A DNA stretch of 64,000 nucleotides, taken from NCBI RefSeq assembly GCF_016862995.1, contig NZ_BOOA01000001.1, forward strand, positions 124,001-188,000, in the 5' to 3' direction. The position numbers and the translations under genes are program-made. Numbering within the stretch: position 1 is the first letter of the stretch; each line of letters opens with the position of its first letter. A model generated the notes under the pieces. That model saw nothing but the letters and a program-made list of their open reading frames with translations, was not told where the DNA came from and did no database searches. This stretch comes from Acrocarpospora phusangensis (GTDB lineage: Bacteria > Actinomycetota > Actinomycetes > Streptosporangiales > Streptosporangiaceae). Shown here one piece after another: positions 1 to 9,500 of the stretch.

Positions 1-748
1 GGCGGACCCGGCGCCAGCCGAGGCGGGCGAACAGCGACTCGTGCCTGGCCTGCACGTCGGCCTCGAAGCGCAGCACCCCGGCCTCCTCGGCGTACGCGCA
101 GGCGGCGCGGACCAGGGCCGGGCCGACGCCGGGCGCGCCCCGCTGCCCCGGCGCGACCACCAGCCGCCCGCCGCGCCACCACCCGATGTCGGGCCCGTCG
201 TCGGCGGGTCCCAGCCGGACCCCGCCGAGCACGGTCCCGGCGGGGTCGCGGGCGACCAGCACCACGGTCCGCGGATCGTCGTCGCGGAAGTCCAGGTCAC
301 TGTCGGCGAACAGCGCCTGGTCCTCCACGAACACCCGCCGCCGCAGCATGCGGTAGGCGAGCACGGCGCCCCGGTCGGCGGCGGGGCCGATGGTGAACGG
401 CCGCGGCGGCCGGGTGCCACCGCCGCCGAGGATGGCCGGCACGTCCAGCTCGGCCGGCCACGGCTCGGCCAGCCGGCCCTCGACTCCGAGCAGGGTGTCG
501 CAGACCGACCCGGCGAACCGGGTCTGCTTGGTGAGCCTGACGTGAACAGTCGGCCTGGCCGATCTGGACTGCGCGGAGTGCGCCGCATAGACGGAATGCC
601 TGAGCGACGCGGTCAACGCGGTCGGCCCGGTCAACGCGGTCGGCCCGGCTGGGGCGGCTGGGACGTTCAACGCCGTTGGCGCCGGTGGCGTGATTGGAAG
701 TTCCGGCTTTCGTGGGGTGTTGGGCGTGGGGTGCATGGTTTGTGTCAC
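1..748 (-). CDS. MSMEG_0567/Sll0786-type GNAT acyltransferase, C-terminus beyond window edge
   Basis: Partial gene running off the left edge; about 249 codons are visible. After a Pro/Ala-rich N-terminus with two GPTALT units comes a conserved block and a GNAT-like fold: RMLRRRVFVEDQALF, VVLVARDPAGTVLGGVRLG, and GRLVVAPGQRGAPGVGPALV as the acetyl-CoA loop, then CAYAEEAGVLRFEADVQ and ARHESLFARLGWRRV. This order fits the N-acyltransferase of the nitrogen-starvation (Nit1C) cluster, which in some actinobacteria is fused to an AIR-synthase-like domain; whether that is so here lies outside the window. The GTG start at 748 shares 4 bases (GTGA) with the stop of the radical SAM gene, so translation is probably coupled; an in-frame ATG at 736 is the alternative. 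The acyl acceptor is unknown. The assignment rests on family resemblance plus the neighbouring cluster. Confidence 0.8.
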   Translation of the reverse strand, partial: MTQTMHPTPNTPRKPELPITPPAPTALNVPAAPAGPTALTGPTALTASLRHSVYAAHSAQSRSARPTVHVRLTKQTRFAGSVCDTLLGVEGRLAEPWPAELDVPAILGGGGTRPPRPFTIGPAADRGAVLAYRMLRRRVFVEDQALFADSDLDFRDDDPRTVVLVARDPAGTVLGGVRLGPADDGPDIGWWRGGRLVVAPGQRGAPGVGPALVRAACAYAEEAGVLRFEADVQARHESLFARLGWRRVR

Positions 749-1800
749 CCGCCTGCCATGGCCAGCGCGCTGCACGCCCCGCAGGCCGCGCACCCCGCCC
801 GCTGCTCGGCCCCCGTCATCCCGGCGGCCTTGAGCAGCACCGCCACCCGCTCCGTGACATCCCTGACGAGCTCCTTGGCGGGGGCGGGAACGCCGTCGCG
901 CCGGGCCAGCGTGCCCGCCATCGGGCGCAGCGGGACCACGAAAGGGTAGACGCCCCGCTCGATCAGCCGGGCCGCGCCCGCGACCAGTTCGCCGGGGTCC
1001 TCCCCCAGGCCGACCAGCAGGTACGTGGAGACGCGGTTCCTGCCGAAGACCCGTACCGCCTCGTCCCACGCCGACTCGTACGCCGCCAGGGGCACGCTCG
1101 CCTTGCCCGGCATCCACCGCCGCCGGACCTCGTCGTCCAGCGACTCCACGTGGATGCCGATGGCCGCGGCTCCCGCGGCGCGCAGCCGGCCGATCCAGGC
1201 CAGGTCGCCGGGCGGCTCGCACTGCACCTGGATGGGCAGCCCGGGCACGGCCGCCAGCACCGCGCGCACGCTCCGCACGAGCACCCGGGCTCCCCGGTCG
1301 GGGCCGCTGGTGGTACCCGTGGTCATCACCATCTGGCGCACGCCGTCCAGGCGGACGGCCGCCTCGGCGACCTCGGCCAGCTGCGCCGGGGTCTTGGCGG
1401 CGACCGTCGCGCCGGAGCGGAGGGACTCCTCGATGGCGCAGAACCGGCAGCGGTCGGCTTCGCCGTACCGGACGCAGGTCTGGACGACGGTGGTGGCCAG
1501 CACGTCGGAGCCGTGCAGCTTGGCGATCTTCTCGTACGGCACGCCGTCGGCGGTGGCCAGGTCGTAGAAGCGCGGGCGCCGTACCGGGCGGATGGCCAGG
1601 CCGGTGTCCGTGCCGCCCAGGTAGAGACGCCCTTCGCGGACCACGTACGGACTGTCGGGGTTGAGGGGGATCGCGGCGTTCGCGCCGTCGACCACCAGGT
1701 GGCCGTCGTCGCTCGGCCCCGCTCCCCCGGCCCGCCGGACCGGCGCGTCGAGCCGTACGCCGCGGATGGCGACGTCGACCCGGGTTCCCATCCGGTCCAT
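745..1800 (-). CDS. MSMEG_0568-family radical SAM protein of the nitrogen-starvation cluster
   Basis: 351 residues. The cluster-binding cysteines are spaced C109-x8-C118-x2-C121 (TCVRYGEADRCRFC), not the usual C-x3-C-x2-C. A barrel-like region follows, with GVRQMVMTTGTTSGPDRG, PIQVQCEPPGDL and GIHVESLDDEVRRRW, which resembles biotin-synthase/lipoyl-synthase-type radical SAM enzymes. The C-terminus carries a second cluster, CAACGAC (Cys337, 340, 343), that could hold an auxiliary Fe-S centre. Its ATG overlaps the stop of the MSMEG_0572 gene by one base (TGATG). In the Nit1C cluster the radical SAM protein always sits beside the acyltransferase and flavin oxidoreductase; published work ties the cluster to growth on cyanide as a nitrogen source, but the substrate of this enzyme is not established. 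Family call is confident, reaction unknown. Confidence 0.88.
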   Translation of the reverse strand: MDRMGTRVDVAIRGVRLDAPVRRAGGAGPSDDGHLVVDGANAAIPLNPDSPYVVREGRLYLGGTDTGLAIRPVRRPRFYDLATADGVPYEKIAKLHGSDVLATTVVQTCVRYGEADRCRFCAIEESLRSGATVAAKTPAQLAEVAEAAVRLDGVRQMVMTTGTTSGPDRGARVLVRSVRAVLAAVPGLPIQVQCEPPGDLAWIGRLRAAGAAAIGIHVESLDDEVRRRWMPGKASVPLAAYESAWDEAVRVFGRNRVSTYLLVGLGEDPGELVAGAARLIERGVYPFVVPLRPMAGTLARRDGVPAPAKELVRDVTERVAVLLKAAGMTGAEQRAGCAACGACSALAMAGG

Positions 1801-2312
1801 CAGAACATGTACGTCGAGTTGATGATCGCGCCCTTGCGGGCGTAATGGATGAGCGCGTCCTGCACGTCCAGCGGATGCGTCGGGATCACGCCCTCCATCA
1901 GGTCCTCCTCGCGGGCGCCGTGCAGGGACAGGCCGAAGCGGCAGCAGAAGACCTTGCCGCCCTCGGCGATGAAGGTCTTGAGCGAGTTGTTGATGTTGTG
2001 CTCGCCGGGGAAGGCCGAGTTGCCGGTGGTGGGAAAGCCGCGGGTGGCCAGGCAGTTGAGTGAGCCGGGGCCGTAGAAGTAGATGGCCGACTCGAAGCCT
2101 TTGCGGAGCGCGCGGGTGGCCTGGAGGATCGCCACGAAGCTGACGGAGGACTCGTGGGCGATGCCGTGGACGAGGGTGAAGTAGGTCTCGCCGTCCTCGG
2201 CCTTGTAGTCGGGGAAGACCTTGGTGTCGCCGTACAGGCTGGAGCCCTCGGGGAGCGACGGGTGCGGGATCTCGGTGAGGCTAGCCTGCTCCAGTTCGGT
2301 GAGGTCGGCCAT
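1800..2312 (-). CDS. MSMEG_0572/Sll0783-family nitrogen starvation response protein
   Basis: 170 residues, a usual length for this family, whose members are named after Mycobacterium smegmatis MSMEG_0572 and Synechocystis Sll0783. Visible landmarks are HPSLPEGSSLYGDTKVFPDY, FTLVHGIAHESSVSFVAI, a YFYGPGSLNC segment, GNSAFPGEHNINNSL and the adjacent cysteines in KVFCCRFGLSLHG. The fold resembles DsrE-type proteins in having a short Rossmann-like layout with buried cysteines, but this is inference. The ATG at 2312 is preceded by a good ribosome site (AAGGAG, 8 bases upstream), which makes the start secure. It lies between the amidohydrolase and the radical SAM gene in one operon. Role: an undefined step of the Nit1C pathway. 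Confidence 0.85.
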   Translation of the reverse strand: MADLTELEQASLTEIPHPSLPEGSSLYGDTKVFPDYKAEDGETYFTLVHGIAHESSVSFVAILQATRALRKGFESAIYFYGPGSLNCLATRGFPTTGNSAFPGEHNINNSLKTFIAEGGKVFCCRFGLSLHGAREEDLMEGVIPTHPLDVQDALIHYARKGAIINSTYMF

Positions 2313-2323
2313 GGGGGTTCTCC

Positions 2324-3139
2324 TTATCGGTAGAGCTTGTCGAAGGTTTCGTGGAAGACCAGGCGGGACAGCTCGCCGTCGCCGACGGCGGCGCGGAGCC
2401 GGGCGTACTCCCCGGGGTGGTCGCCCCAGGGTTCGTCGCTGGCGAACAGCAGCCGGTCGTGGCCGACGCCACGGCGGTCGATCTCCCGGACCAGCCAGCG
2501 GGGGGTGAATCCGATGGCCCAGGAGAGGTCGGTGTAGACGCGTTTGCCGGCTTCGATCCAGTCGAAGAACCGGTGCCCGGCGAGTTTGATGTGGCCGCTC
2601 GCGCCGCCGCCGAAGTGCACGAGGTGGATGGCCACGCGGTCGCCGTACCAGTCGACGAGGCGGCCGATCTCGTCGATGTCGGAGGCGGCGCCGGGCGAGG
2701 TGTGCACGTGGACGACCAGGTCGTGGCGGAGGGCGGTGGCGAAGATCTGGTCCAGCAGGGGACGGCAGGCGGGGTCGCCGGGGTGGCCGCCGAGCAGGAA
2801 GCTGAGTTTGAGCGCGCGCACGCCCGGTTCCCCGGCCAGGGCGAGGGCCGCCTCCGTACGGGCCTGGTCGGCGGGCCGCGGCGAGACCCACAGGCCGCAC
2901 CGGACGCGATCGTCTCGATTGGCCGCCTCCAGGCAGAGCTCGTTGAAGGAGAAGGCGATCTCCGGGTCGGGCACCCCGTAGTTGGGGATGACCAGGGCGC
3001 GTTCGGTGCCTTCCGCGTCCATGTCGGCGAGGAGCGCGGCGACGGTGGCGCGGGCGCCGATGTCGGGGTTGACCGGCGGGCCGCCGTAGAAGTGGTGGCT
3101 GGGCAGCACGCCGAGGTGGCGGTGGGCGTCGGCGGTCAT
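2324..3139 (-). CDS. Amidohydrolase-2-type metal-dependent hydrolase in the nitrogen-starvation operon
   Basis: 271 residues, TIM-barrel amidohydrolase resembling the amidohydrolase 2 / ACMS-decarboxylase group. Candidate metal and catalytic residues are the N-terminal DAHRHLG (a variant of the DxHxH motif), HVHTSPG near residue 144, LVHFGGG near 173, and FASDEPWGDHPGEY near 232, where Asp235 would be the C-terminal metal ligand. No signal peptide, so cytoplasmic. The ATG at 3139 overlaps the stop of the flavin oxidoreductase (TGATG) and the gene ends 11 bp before the MSMEG_0572 start. It probably hydrolyses or decarboxylates an intermediate made by the radical SAM and flavin enzymes; the substrate cannot be read from the sequence. 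Confidence 0.8.
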   Translation of the reverse strand: MTADAHRHLGVLPSHHFYGGPPVNPDIGARATVAALLADMDAEGTERALVIPNYGVPDPEIAFSFNELCLEAANRDDRVRCGLWVSPRPADQARTEAALALAGEPGVRALKLSFLLGGHPGDPACRPLLDQIFATALRHDLVVHVHTSPGAASDIDEIGRLVDWYGDRVAIHLVHFGGGASGHIKLAGHRFFDWIEAGKRVYTDLSWAIGFTPRWLVREIDRRGVGHDRLLFASDEPWGDHPGEYARLRAAVGDGELSRLVFHETFDKLYR

Positions 3140-4410
3140 CACGTCCCCAGCAGTTCGGGGTGGACGAAGTAGGCGGGCTTGGGCTTGGCCGGGGCAGCGG
3201 CGGAGGCGATGTGCCTGGCCAGGTGCTCGGCGTCCCTGCCGACGCCGACGAACCGGCCGGAGCCCCAGGTGTGCTGCCAGGGCAGGCCCAGGAAGTAGAG
3301 GCCGGGGCAGCGGGTGACGCCGCGCTCGTGCGCCGGGTAGCCGGTGCCGTCGAAGACGGGGACGCGGATCCAGCTGTAGTCGCGCCGGAAGCCGGTGGCC
3401 CAGACGATCGCGGCCAGTCCGGCGGCGTCGAGTTCGCCGGGCCCTTCGGGCGGCTGCCAGACCGGGACGTAGCGGGCTTCGGCGGGGGCGTCGACGCCGT
3501 TGAGGTCGATGAAGGTGTCGATGGAGTCCTTGACGCTCTCGGAGACCGCGTCGGCGTGGTCCAGGTTGCGGCGCAGGTCGTCGGCGAAGCGCAGGACGCG
3601 GCCGGTGACGGAGGCCAGCCGGCCGTACAGGCGCATGCCGTCGCGGGCGAAGGCGCGCAGGTCGATGTCGCGTCCGCCGTCCCGGCCGGTCACGTAGTGG
3701 TTGGCGCGGGCCCTGACCGCGTCGGGGTCGTCGAACTCGCTGATCGGCCGGTCGTAGTGGCCCATCAGGTCCAGCCAGGCGACCACGTCCCTGCCACGGT
3801 AGCGCCGGGCCACCCGGGGCGCGCCGCCGACCGCCAGGTGCACCGTCCGGCCGGCCAGGTGCAGGTCCTCGGCGATCTGGCAGCCGGACTGGCCGCTGCC
3901 GACCACCAGCACCTCCCCGGGCGGCAGCGCCTCCGGACTGCGGTAGTCCGCCGAATGCAGCTGCGGCACCGCGACCCGCTCGCCGATCCGCGGCACGTAC
4001 GGCGTCTGGTACGGCCCGGTGGCGACCACCACCTGGTCGGCGGTGAGCGTGCCCTGGTCGGTGACGATCGAGAACCGCTCCCCCGCGGTGAGCCGCAGCG
4101 CGGTCACGCCCTCCCGCACGGGCGGGGCGAACGAGGCCGCGTACGCCTCCAGGTAGGCCACGATCTCGTCGCGGAGCATGAAGCCGTCCCGGTCCTCCCC
4201 CGGGTACGGGAAGCCCGGCAGGCGGCACTGCCAGTTGGGGGTCACCAGGCAGAAGGAGTCCCAGCGCCGGGAGCGCCACTCCTCGCCCAGGCGGCCGCGT
4301 TCCAGCACCACGTGGCCGACGCCGCGCCGGGTCAGGCAGTGGCTCATGGACAGTCCCGCCTGACCGGCTCCGATGATGGCCACCGGGTGGTGGGCGCCGT
4401 CCAGATTCAT
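3139..4410 (-). CDS. MSMEG_0569-family flavin-dependent oxidoreductase
   Basis: 423 residues, a class B flavin monooxygenase-like protein. The N-terminal FAD site is [16 protein letters not shown] (GxGxxG, residues 14-19), followed by [20 protein letters not shown] second dinucleotide site, [17 protein letters not shown], would bind NAD(P)[15 protein letters not shown] is the ATG-type motif near the C-terminus typical of FMO-like enzymes. This is the flavoprotein of the Nit1C cluster (NitH in the cyanide-assimilation literature as I recall it). It overlaps the MSMEG_0570 gene by 4 bases upstream and the amidohydrolase by 1 base downstream. It probably hydroxylates or oxidises a nitrogen-bearing carbon; the substrate is not known. 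Confidence 0.88.
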   Translation of the reverse strand: MNLDGAHHPVAIIGAGQAGLSMSHCLTRRGVGHVVLERGRLGEEWRSRRWDSFCLVTPNWQCRLPGFPYPGEDRDGFMLRDEIVAYLEAYAASFAPPVREGVTALRLTAGERFSIVTDQGTLTADQVVVATGPYQTPYVPRIGERVAVPQLHSADYRSPEALPPGEVLVVGSGQSGCQIAEDLHLAGRTVHLAVGGAPRVARRYRGRDVVAWLDLMGHYDRPISEFDDPDAVRARANHYVTGRDGGRDIDLRAFARDGMRLYGRLASVTGRVLRFADDLRRNLDHADAVSESVKDSIDTFIDLNGVDAPAEARYVPVWQPPEGPGELDAAGLAAIVWATGFRRDYSWIRVPVFDGTGYPAHERGVTRCPGLYFLGLPWQHTWGSGRFVGVGRDAEHLARHIASAAAPAKPKPAYFVHPELLGT

Positions 4411-4682
4411 TTCTCGAATCCTTCGACGAGCACCTCGCCGGGCTGGCCGGCGGCTTTCTCGGTAATCTCGGTCAGTTGCTGGGCGGCAGCCGTACAGGCG
4501 AATCCGTATTTGGCCGCGACCCGTTCGCCCGCGATTCGCAGCGCGTTTTCGCAGCGGTCCACGAAATCGGGCACGGAGTAGGTCTGACCTGGGGTTAGAT
4601 AGTCTTCGACCACGAGGGAGGGCGAGTAGCAGCGCTGCGTGGAGCCATCCGGCCAGCGCACCCGGAAATACATTTCAGGCAC
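4407..4682 (-). CDS. MSMEG_0570-family nitrogen starvation response protein
   Basis: Small cytoplasmic protein of 91 residues with the family hallmark [19 protein letters not shown] at its start and [15 protein letters not shown] in the second half. The GTG at 4682 is chosen because translation then begins with the MPEM signature and a GGAGGAG site lies 3-9 bases upstream; a GTG at 4694 in the same frame would add four residues. It is the first gene of the operon, and its stop overlaps the start of the flavin oxidoreductase (ATGA). Molecular function is unknown: it has no catalytic motif and may act as a carrier, subunit or regulator. Confidence 0.85.
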   Translation of the reverse strand: MPEMYFRVRWPDGSTQRCYSPSLVVEDYLTPGQTYSVPDFVDRCENALRIAGERVAAKYGFACTAAAQQLTEITEKAAGQPGEVLVEGFEK

Positions 4683-4735
4683 TCGCTCCTCCACCGGAGA
4701 ATCGGTCCGTGTGCCTAAGATTCCAAATCCGCGCG

Positions 4736-4757
4736 ATTACCGGACGGTTTCATCCGG
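4736..4757 (-). promoter_or_regulatory. Possible GlnR-type half site and inverted repeat before the nitrogen operon
   Basis: On the minus strand 4751-4736 reads GAAAC-CGTCCG-GTAAT, close to one half of the actinobacterial GlnR pattern (GaAAC, 6 bases, gTnAC). The same stretch holds an inverted repeat, CCGGA / TCCGG, at 4740-4744 and 4753-4757. It lies 54-75 bp upstream of the first gene of a cluster known for induction by nitrogen starvation. Only one of the usual two half sites matches well, so this is a weak prediction. Confidence 0.3.
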
Positions 4758-4912
4758 AATAAAACGCAGTTACCGGGACCATGCCATGTTTCAATCCGCG
4801 CGGAAATCTAAACCTGCCCGCAAGCCAAGCATCCGTATAAAACGTGATATATGAGTCTAAATAGGGTGTGGGTGGGTGCAACCGGGCGGCGGGGGGATGC
4901 GAAGCTCTGGTT

Positions 4913-6424
4913 ATGGGACATGTGCTGGTGACGGGGGCGACCGGCTACGTGGGCGGGCGTCTGGTGCCCGAACTGATCGGCGCCGGGCATGAGGTGACCT
5001 GCGTCGTACGGCGGCCGGAACGGCTGCGGGACGTGCCGTGGGCCGGGCGGGTACGCGTGGCGGTGGGCGACGTGGCCGACGCGGAGGCGATGCGGGAGGC
5101 GATGCGCGGAGTCAAGATCGCGTACTACCTGGTGCACTCGATGGCCGCGGGGCCCGAGTTCGAGGAACGGGACCGGCGGGCGGCCACCGGCTTCGCCCAG
5201 GCGGCGCAGGACGCCGGAGTGCGGCGGATCGTCTACCTGGGCGGCCTCACCCACGAACGCGGGCGGCTCTCCCCGCACATGGGATCGCGGACCGAGGTCG
5301 GGGAGATCTTCCTGGACTCCCCCGTGCCCACCGTCGTCCTCCGCGCCGCGATGATCATCGGTTCCGGCTCCGCGTCCTTCGAGATGCTGCGCCACCTGAC
5401 CGAGCGGCTGCCGGTGATGACGACGCCGCGCTGGGTGCACACCCCCACCCAGCCGATCGCGATCCGCGACGTGCTGCGCTACCTGGTCGCCTGGGCCACC
5501 GTCCCGGAGGAGGTGAACCGCGCCTTCGACATCGGCGGCCCCGACGTGCTCACCTACGGCGACATGATGCGCGGGTACGCCGAGATCTCCGGCCTCCCCC
5601 GCCGGGTGATCATCCCGGTGCCGGTGCTCACCCCGGGGCTGTCCAGCCAGTGGGTCGGCCTCGTCACCCCGGTGCCCGCGAGCATCGCGCGGCCCCTGGT
5701 GGAGTCCCTCCGCCACGAGGCCGTCTGCGCGGAGCACGATATTTCCACATACGTTCCTGATCCGCCGTACGGGCTGATCGGGTTCGGCCAGTCGGTCCGG
5801 CTCGCCCTGCGCCGCATCAAGGAGGCCGACGTCGCCACCCGCTGGTCCTCCGCCTCCACGCCCGGCGCGCCCAGCGACCCGCTGCCCACCGACCCCGACT
5901 GGACGGGCGGCAGCCTCTACGTGGACGAGCGCACCCGCGAGGTGGCCGCGCCGCCGGCCGCCGTCTGGCGGGTGATCCAGGAGATCGGCGGCGCGAACGG
6001 CTGGTACTCGCTGCCGGTGGCCTGGCGGCTGCGGGGGCTGATCGACCGTTTGATGGGGGGTGTGGGGCTGCGCCGGGGCCGCCGGGATCCGTACCGGCTG
6101 CGGGTGGGGGACGTGGTCGACTTCTGGCGGGTGGAGGAGATCGAACCCGGCCGGCTGCTGCGGCTGCGCGCGGAGATGCGGCTGCCCGGCCTCGCCTGGC
6201 TCGAACTCTCCGCCGAGCCGGGCGCTTCGCCGGACCGCACGCACTACCGGCAGCGGGCGGTGTTCCACCCGCACGGCCTGCTCGGGCACCTGTACTGGCA
6301 GACGATCTCGCCCTTCCACCGCCTGATCTTCGGCCGGATGCCCCGCAACATCGCGCGGACGGCGGAACGGCGGCGGGCGGCCGGCCTGCGCCTCGTGCGA
6401 TCCAGGACCGGCGCTCCCCGCTGA
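4913..6424 (+). CDS. SDR-family NAD(P)-binding oxidoreductase with C-terminal DUF2867 domain
   Basis: 503 residues. The N-terminal half is an atypical short-chain dehydrogenase: MGHVLVTGATGYVGGRLVPE holds the GxxGxxG site, then VRVAVGDVAD, KIAYYLVHSM where the catalytic Tyr would be, and VYLGGLTHERGRLSPH. The C-terminal 180 residues (LYVDERTREVAAPPAAVWRV, then YRLRVGDVVDFWRVEEIEPG and YWQTISPFHRLIFGRM) match the DUF2867 SRPBCC-like domain found on proteins of this type. The ATG at 4913 is preferred over an upstream GTG at 4868 because it directly begins the Rossmann fold. Probably cytoplasmic, with an undefined hydrophobic ligand. It stands alone, divergent from the nitrogen operon and closed by a strong hairpin. 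Confidence 0.85.
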   Translation: MGHVLVTGATGYVGGRLVPELIGAGHEVTCVVRRPERLRDVPWAGRVRVAVGDVADAEAMREAMRGVKIAYYLVHSMAAGPEFEERDRRAATGFAQAAQDAGVRRIVYLGGLTHERGRLSPHMGSRTEVGEIFLDSPVPTVVLRAAMIIGSGSASFEMLRHLTERLPVMTTPRWVHTPTQPIAIRDVLRYLVAWATVPEEVNRAFDIGGPDVLTYGDMMRGYAEISGLPRRVIIPVPVLTPGLSSQWVGLVTPVPASIARPLVESLRHEAVCAEHDISTYVPDPPYGLIGFGQSVRLALRRIKEADVATRWSSASTPGAPSDPLPTDPDWTGGSLYVDERTREVAAPPAAVWRVIQEIGGANGWYSLPVAWRLRGLIDRLMGGVGLRRGRRDPYRLRVGDVVDFWRVEEIEPGRLLRLRAEMRLPGLAWLELSAEPGASPDRTHYRQRAVFHPHGLLGHLYWQTISPFHRLIFGRMPRNIARTAERRRAAGLRLVRSRTGAPR

Positions 6425-6425
6425 A

Positions 6426-6462
6426 GCCGCGCCCGCCAATTCGGGCCGGTGGCGGGCGCGGC
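6426..6462 (+). terminator. Hairpin terminator after the SDR-DUF2867 gene
   Basis: A perfect 13-bp stem, GCCGCGCCCGCCA at 6426-6438 and TGGCGGGCGCGGC at 6450-6462, with an 11-base loop, begins one base after the stop codon. It has no T tract, which is usual in high-GC actinobacteria. Confidence 0.8.
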
Positions 6463-6497
6463 GTGCGTCCAGTGTGCGGAGGCGGGCGTGTAACGCG

Positions 6498-6549
6498 CGT
6501 ATATGGGCCGTATATCGGCACTTGTCGTGCGTACATTCGAGTCGATAAC
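6498..6549 (+). promoter_or_regulatory. 11-bp direct repeats and likely promoter of the SARP-STAND gene
   Basis: Two abutting 11-bp units, CGTATATGGGC (6498-6508) and CGTATATCGGC (6509-6519), lie just before a plausible promoter: TTGTCG at 6522-6527, a 16-base spacer, and GATAAC at 6544-6549. A weaker copy, CGTACATTCG, starts at 6530. SARP-family winged-helix proteins are known to bind heptamer direct repeats at 11- or 22-bp spacing next to a promoter, and the gene downstream encodes such a domain, so autoregulation is inferred. Confidence 0.5.
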
Positions 6550-6592
6550 GTGCGGCGACGTCCCTCGACCCCCTCCTGACCTGGAGACGCCC

Positions 6593-9500
6593 GTGGAGTT
6601 CCGCGTGCTCGGCCCGCTCGCCGTGGAGATCGACGGTGCCGCGCTCCCGCTGCGATCGACCAAGCAGCGGATCCTGCTGGGGGTGCTGCTCAGCCAGGCC
6701 AACGTCCCGGTGCCGCCGGCCCAGCTGGCCGAGGCGCTCTGGGACCGCCCGCCCGCCTCCGCCTCCGAGAACCTCCGCCTGTACGTCTACCAGCTGCGCC
6801 GCGCCCTCAAGGACGGCGAGCGCATCATCCGCGACGCGTACGGCTACTCGATCCGAGTCGGGCCGGACGAACTGGACGCCCACCGGTTCGACCGGGACGT
6901 GACCGCCGCCGGCGCCCTGTCCGCCGACGACCCGGCCGCGGCCCGCGACCTGCTGGCCGGGGCGCTCACCCTCTGGCGCGGCCCCGCGTACGGCGACCTC
7001 GCCGAGACGCCCGTGATCAGGCAGGCGGCGCTCCAGCTGGAGGAGACGCGGCTGCGCGCCAACGAGGAGCGCGTGCTGGCCGACCTGAAGCTGGGCCGCC
7101 ACGCCGACGTCGTCGCCGAGCTGACCGCGCTGTCGGAGGCGCATCCCTACCGGGAGTCGGTGCGCGCGCATCTGATGGTCGCCCTCTACCGGTCCGGCAG
7201 GCAGGCGGAGGCACTGGAGGTCTTCCGCCGTACCCGGGCGCTGCTGGCCGAGCAGCTGGGCGTCGAGCCGGGGCCGGAGTTGCGGCGGCTGCACGAGGCG
7301 GTGCTGCGGGGGGACCGGCGCCTGGCCGTACCGGATCGGGCCAGGAGGGTCGTGCCGCGCGAGCCGGTGGACGCGGAGCCGCCGTTCCAGGGCATGCGGG
7401 CCTTCGAGCCGGAGCAGGAGGAGTGGTTCTTCGGCCGCGCCCACCTGGTCGAGCGGCTGCGCGGGAGGGTGGAGCGGCTGCCGCTGGTCAGCGTGCTGGG
7501 CGCGTCGGGCAGCGGCAAGTCGTCGCTGCTGCGGGCCGGGCTGCTCGGCCAGGCCGCCCGCGACCCGCGCTGGCAGGCCATGCTGATGACGCCCTCGGAC
7601 CGCCCGCTGGAGGCGCTGGCCGGGCAGGTCGCCAAGCTGGCCGGCCTGGACGCCGACCGGCTGCGCGAGGACCTGGCGCGCGACCACTCCCAGCTGGACG
7701 TGACCCTCCGCAACGCGCTCGCCGCGAGCCCGCCCGAGACCCGGGCGCTGCTCATCGTGGACCAGTTCGAGGAGGTCTTCACCCTCTGCGCCGACGCCGC
7801 GGAACGCGACCGGTTCATCGAGTGCCTGCTGGACGCCGCCCTGGGCGACGACCGGCGCACCACGGTCGTCCTCGGCGTGCGCGCCGACTTCCTGGCCCCC
7901 CTGTCCCAGTGCGTGGACCTGGTGGCGGCACTGGAGGACGAGGCCACGCTGCTCGTCGGCCCGCCCGCCCTCACCGACCTGCGGGAGATGATCGTACGGC
8001 CCGCCGAACGCGCCGGCCTCACCGTCGACGCCGACCTGCTGGCCACCGTCCTGGCCGACACCGGCAACGGCCCCGGCGCCCTGCCGCTGCTCTCCCACGC
8101 CCTCCTGGAAACCTGGCGCAACCGTACGGGCTCCGCCCTGAGCCTGGCCGCCTACCAGGCCGGCGGCGGGGTCCGCGGCGCCATCGCCCAGACCGCCGAA
8201 CGCGAGTACGGCACGCTCACCGAGCCCGAGCAGCGGGTGGCCCGCCGCGTCTTCGTCCGCCTCACCGCGCTCGGCGAGGGCACCGAGGACACCCGCCGCC
8301 CCATGGACCGGGCCGAACTCGACGGCCTCGCCGACCGGGAGCTCGTGGACGGCGTCCTGGACGGCCTGGCCGCCGCCCGCCTGATCGTCCTGGACGGGAA
8401 CCGGGTCGAGGTCGCCCACGAGGCGCTCATCCGGCACTGGCCCCGGCTGCACCGCTGGCTCACCGACGACCGGGCCGAACTCCTGGCGCACCGGCGGCTG
8501 ACCGAGGACGCCCGCACCTGGCAGGAGCTCGACCGCGACCCCGGCGTGCTCTACCGGGGGCTGCGGCTGCTCACCGCGAGCGGCTGGGCCGAGGAGAACC
8601 CGCAGGAGCTGAACCAGCTCGAAGCCGCGTTCCTGGCGGCCGGGCGGGAGGCCGCCGACGGGGAACGCCTGGCCGCGCAGCGCCGCGCCCGCCACCTCAA
8701 ACGGCTGGCCGCCGGGCTGGCCGCGATGCTGCTGCTCGCCGTCCTCGGCGGCGTCACCGCCGTACGGCAGGGCGCGGAGGCGCGGCGGCAGCAGCTCATC
8801 GAGACCTCCCACCAGCTCGCCCTGAGCTCCCGGCGGCTGCTGGCCACCGACCCCGACCGGGCCGGGCTGCTGGCGGCCGAGGCGTACCGCCTGCGCGCGG
8901 ACCCGGACACGCGGGGCGCGCTGCTGAGCGCCGCCGCCGCGGCCCGGCGGCGGATCGACCTCAACACCGGCGGCACCCCGATCTTCGGCATCGCGCTCAG
9001 CCCCGACGGCAAGCTGCTCGCCTCGGCCGGGCGGGACGGGGGCGTCGGGCTGTGGGACCCCGCGGGCCGTACCCGCCTGGGCACGCTGACCGGCCACGCC
9101 GACGGGGTGGACCACTACGTCAGGAGTGTCGCCTTCAGCGGCGACTCCACCCGGCTGGCCTCCGTCGCCAGCGCGGCCGGCATCACCGCCACCCCCGGAT
9201 CGTTGATCATCTGGGACGTGCCGGGCAAGCGGGCACTGGTCAAGCACGACTATCCGGCGCTGAGCGGCACCCTGGCCTTCAGCGCGGACGGCGCCACCGT
9301 GGTCGTCGGCACCGGCGACGGCTTCGAGATCCGCGACCTGCGCGCGGGGAACCGCCGGGAGGTGCGGACCGGCGGCGAGATCATCTCCCTGTCGCTCAGC
9401 CCCGACGGCAGGCTGCTGGCCTCCGCCGACGGCAAGGGCGGCCCGGTCCTGTGGGACCCGGCGACCGGCGAGCGCGTCGCCACCGTACCCGCCTCCGAAG

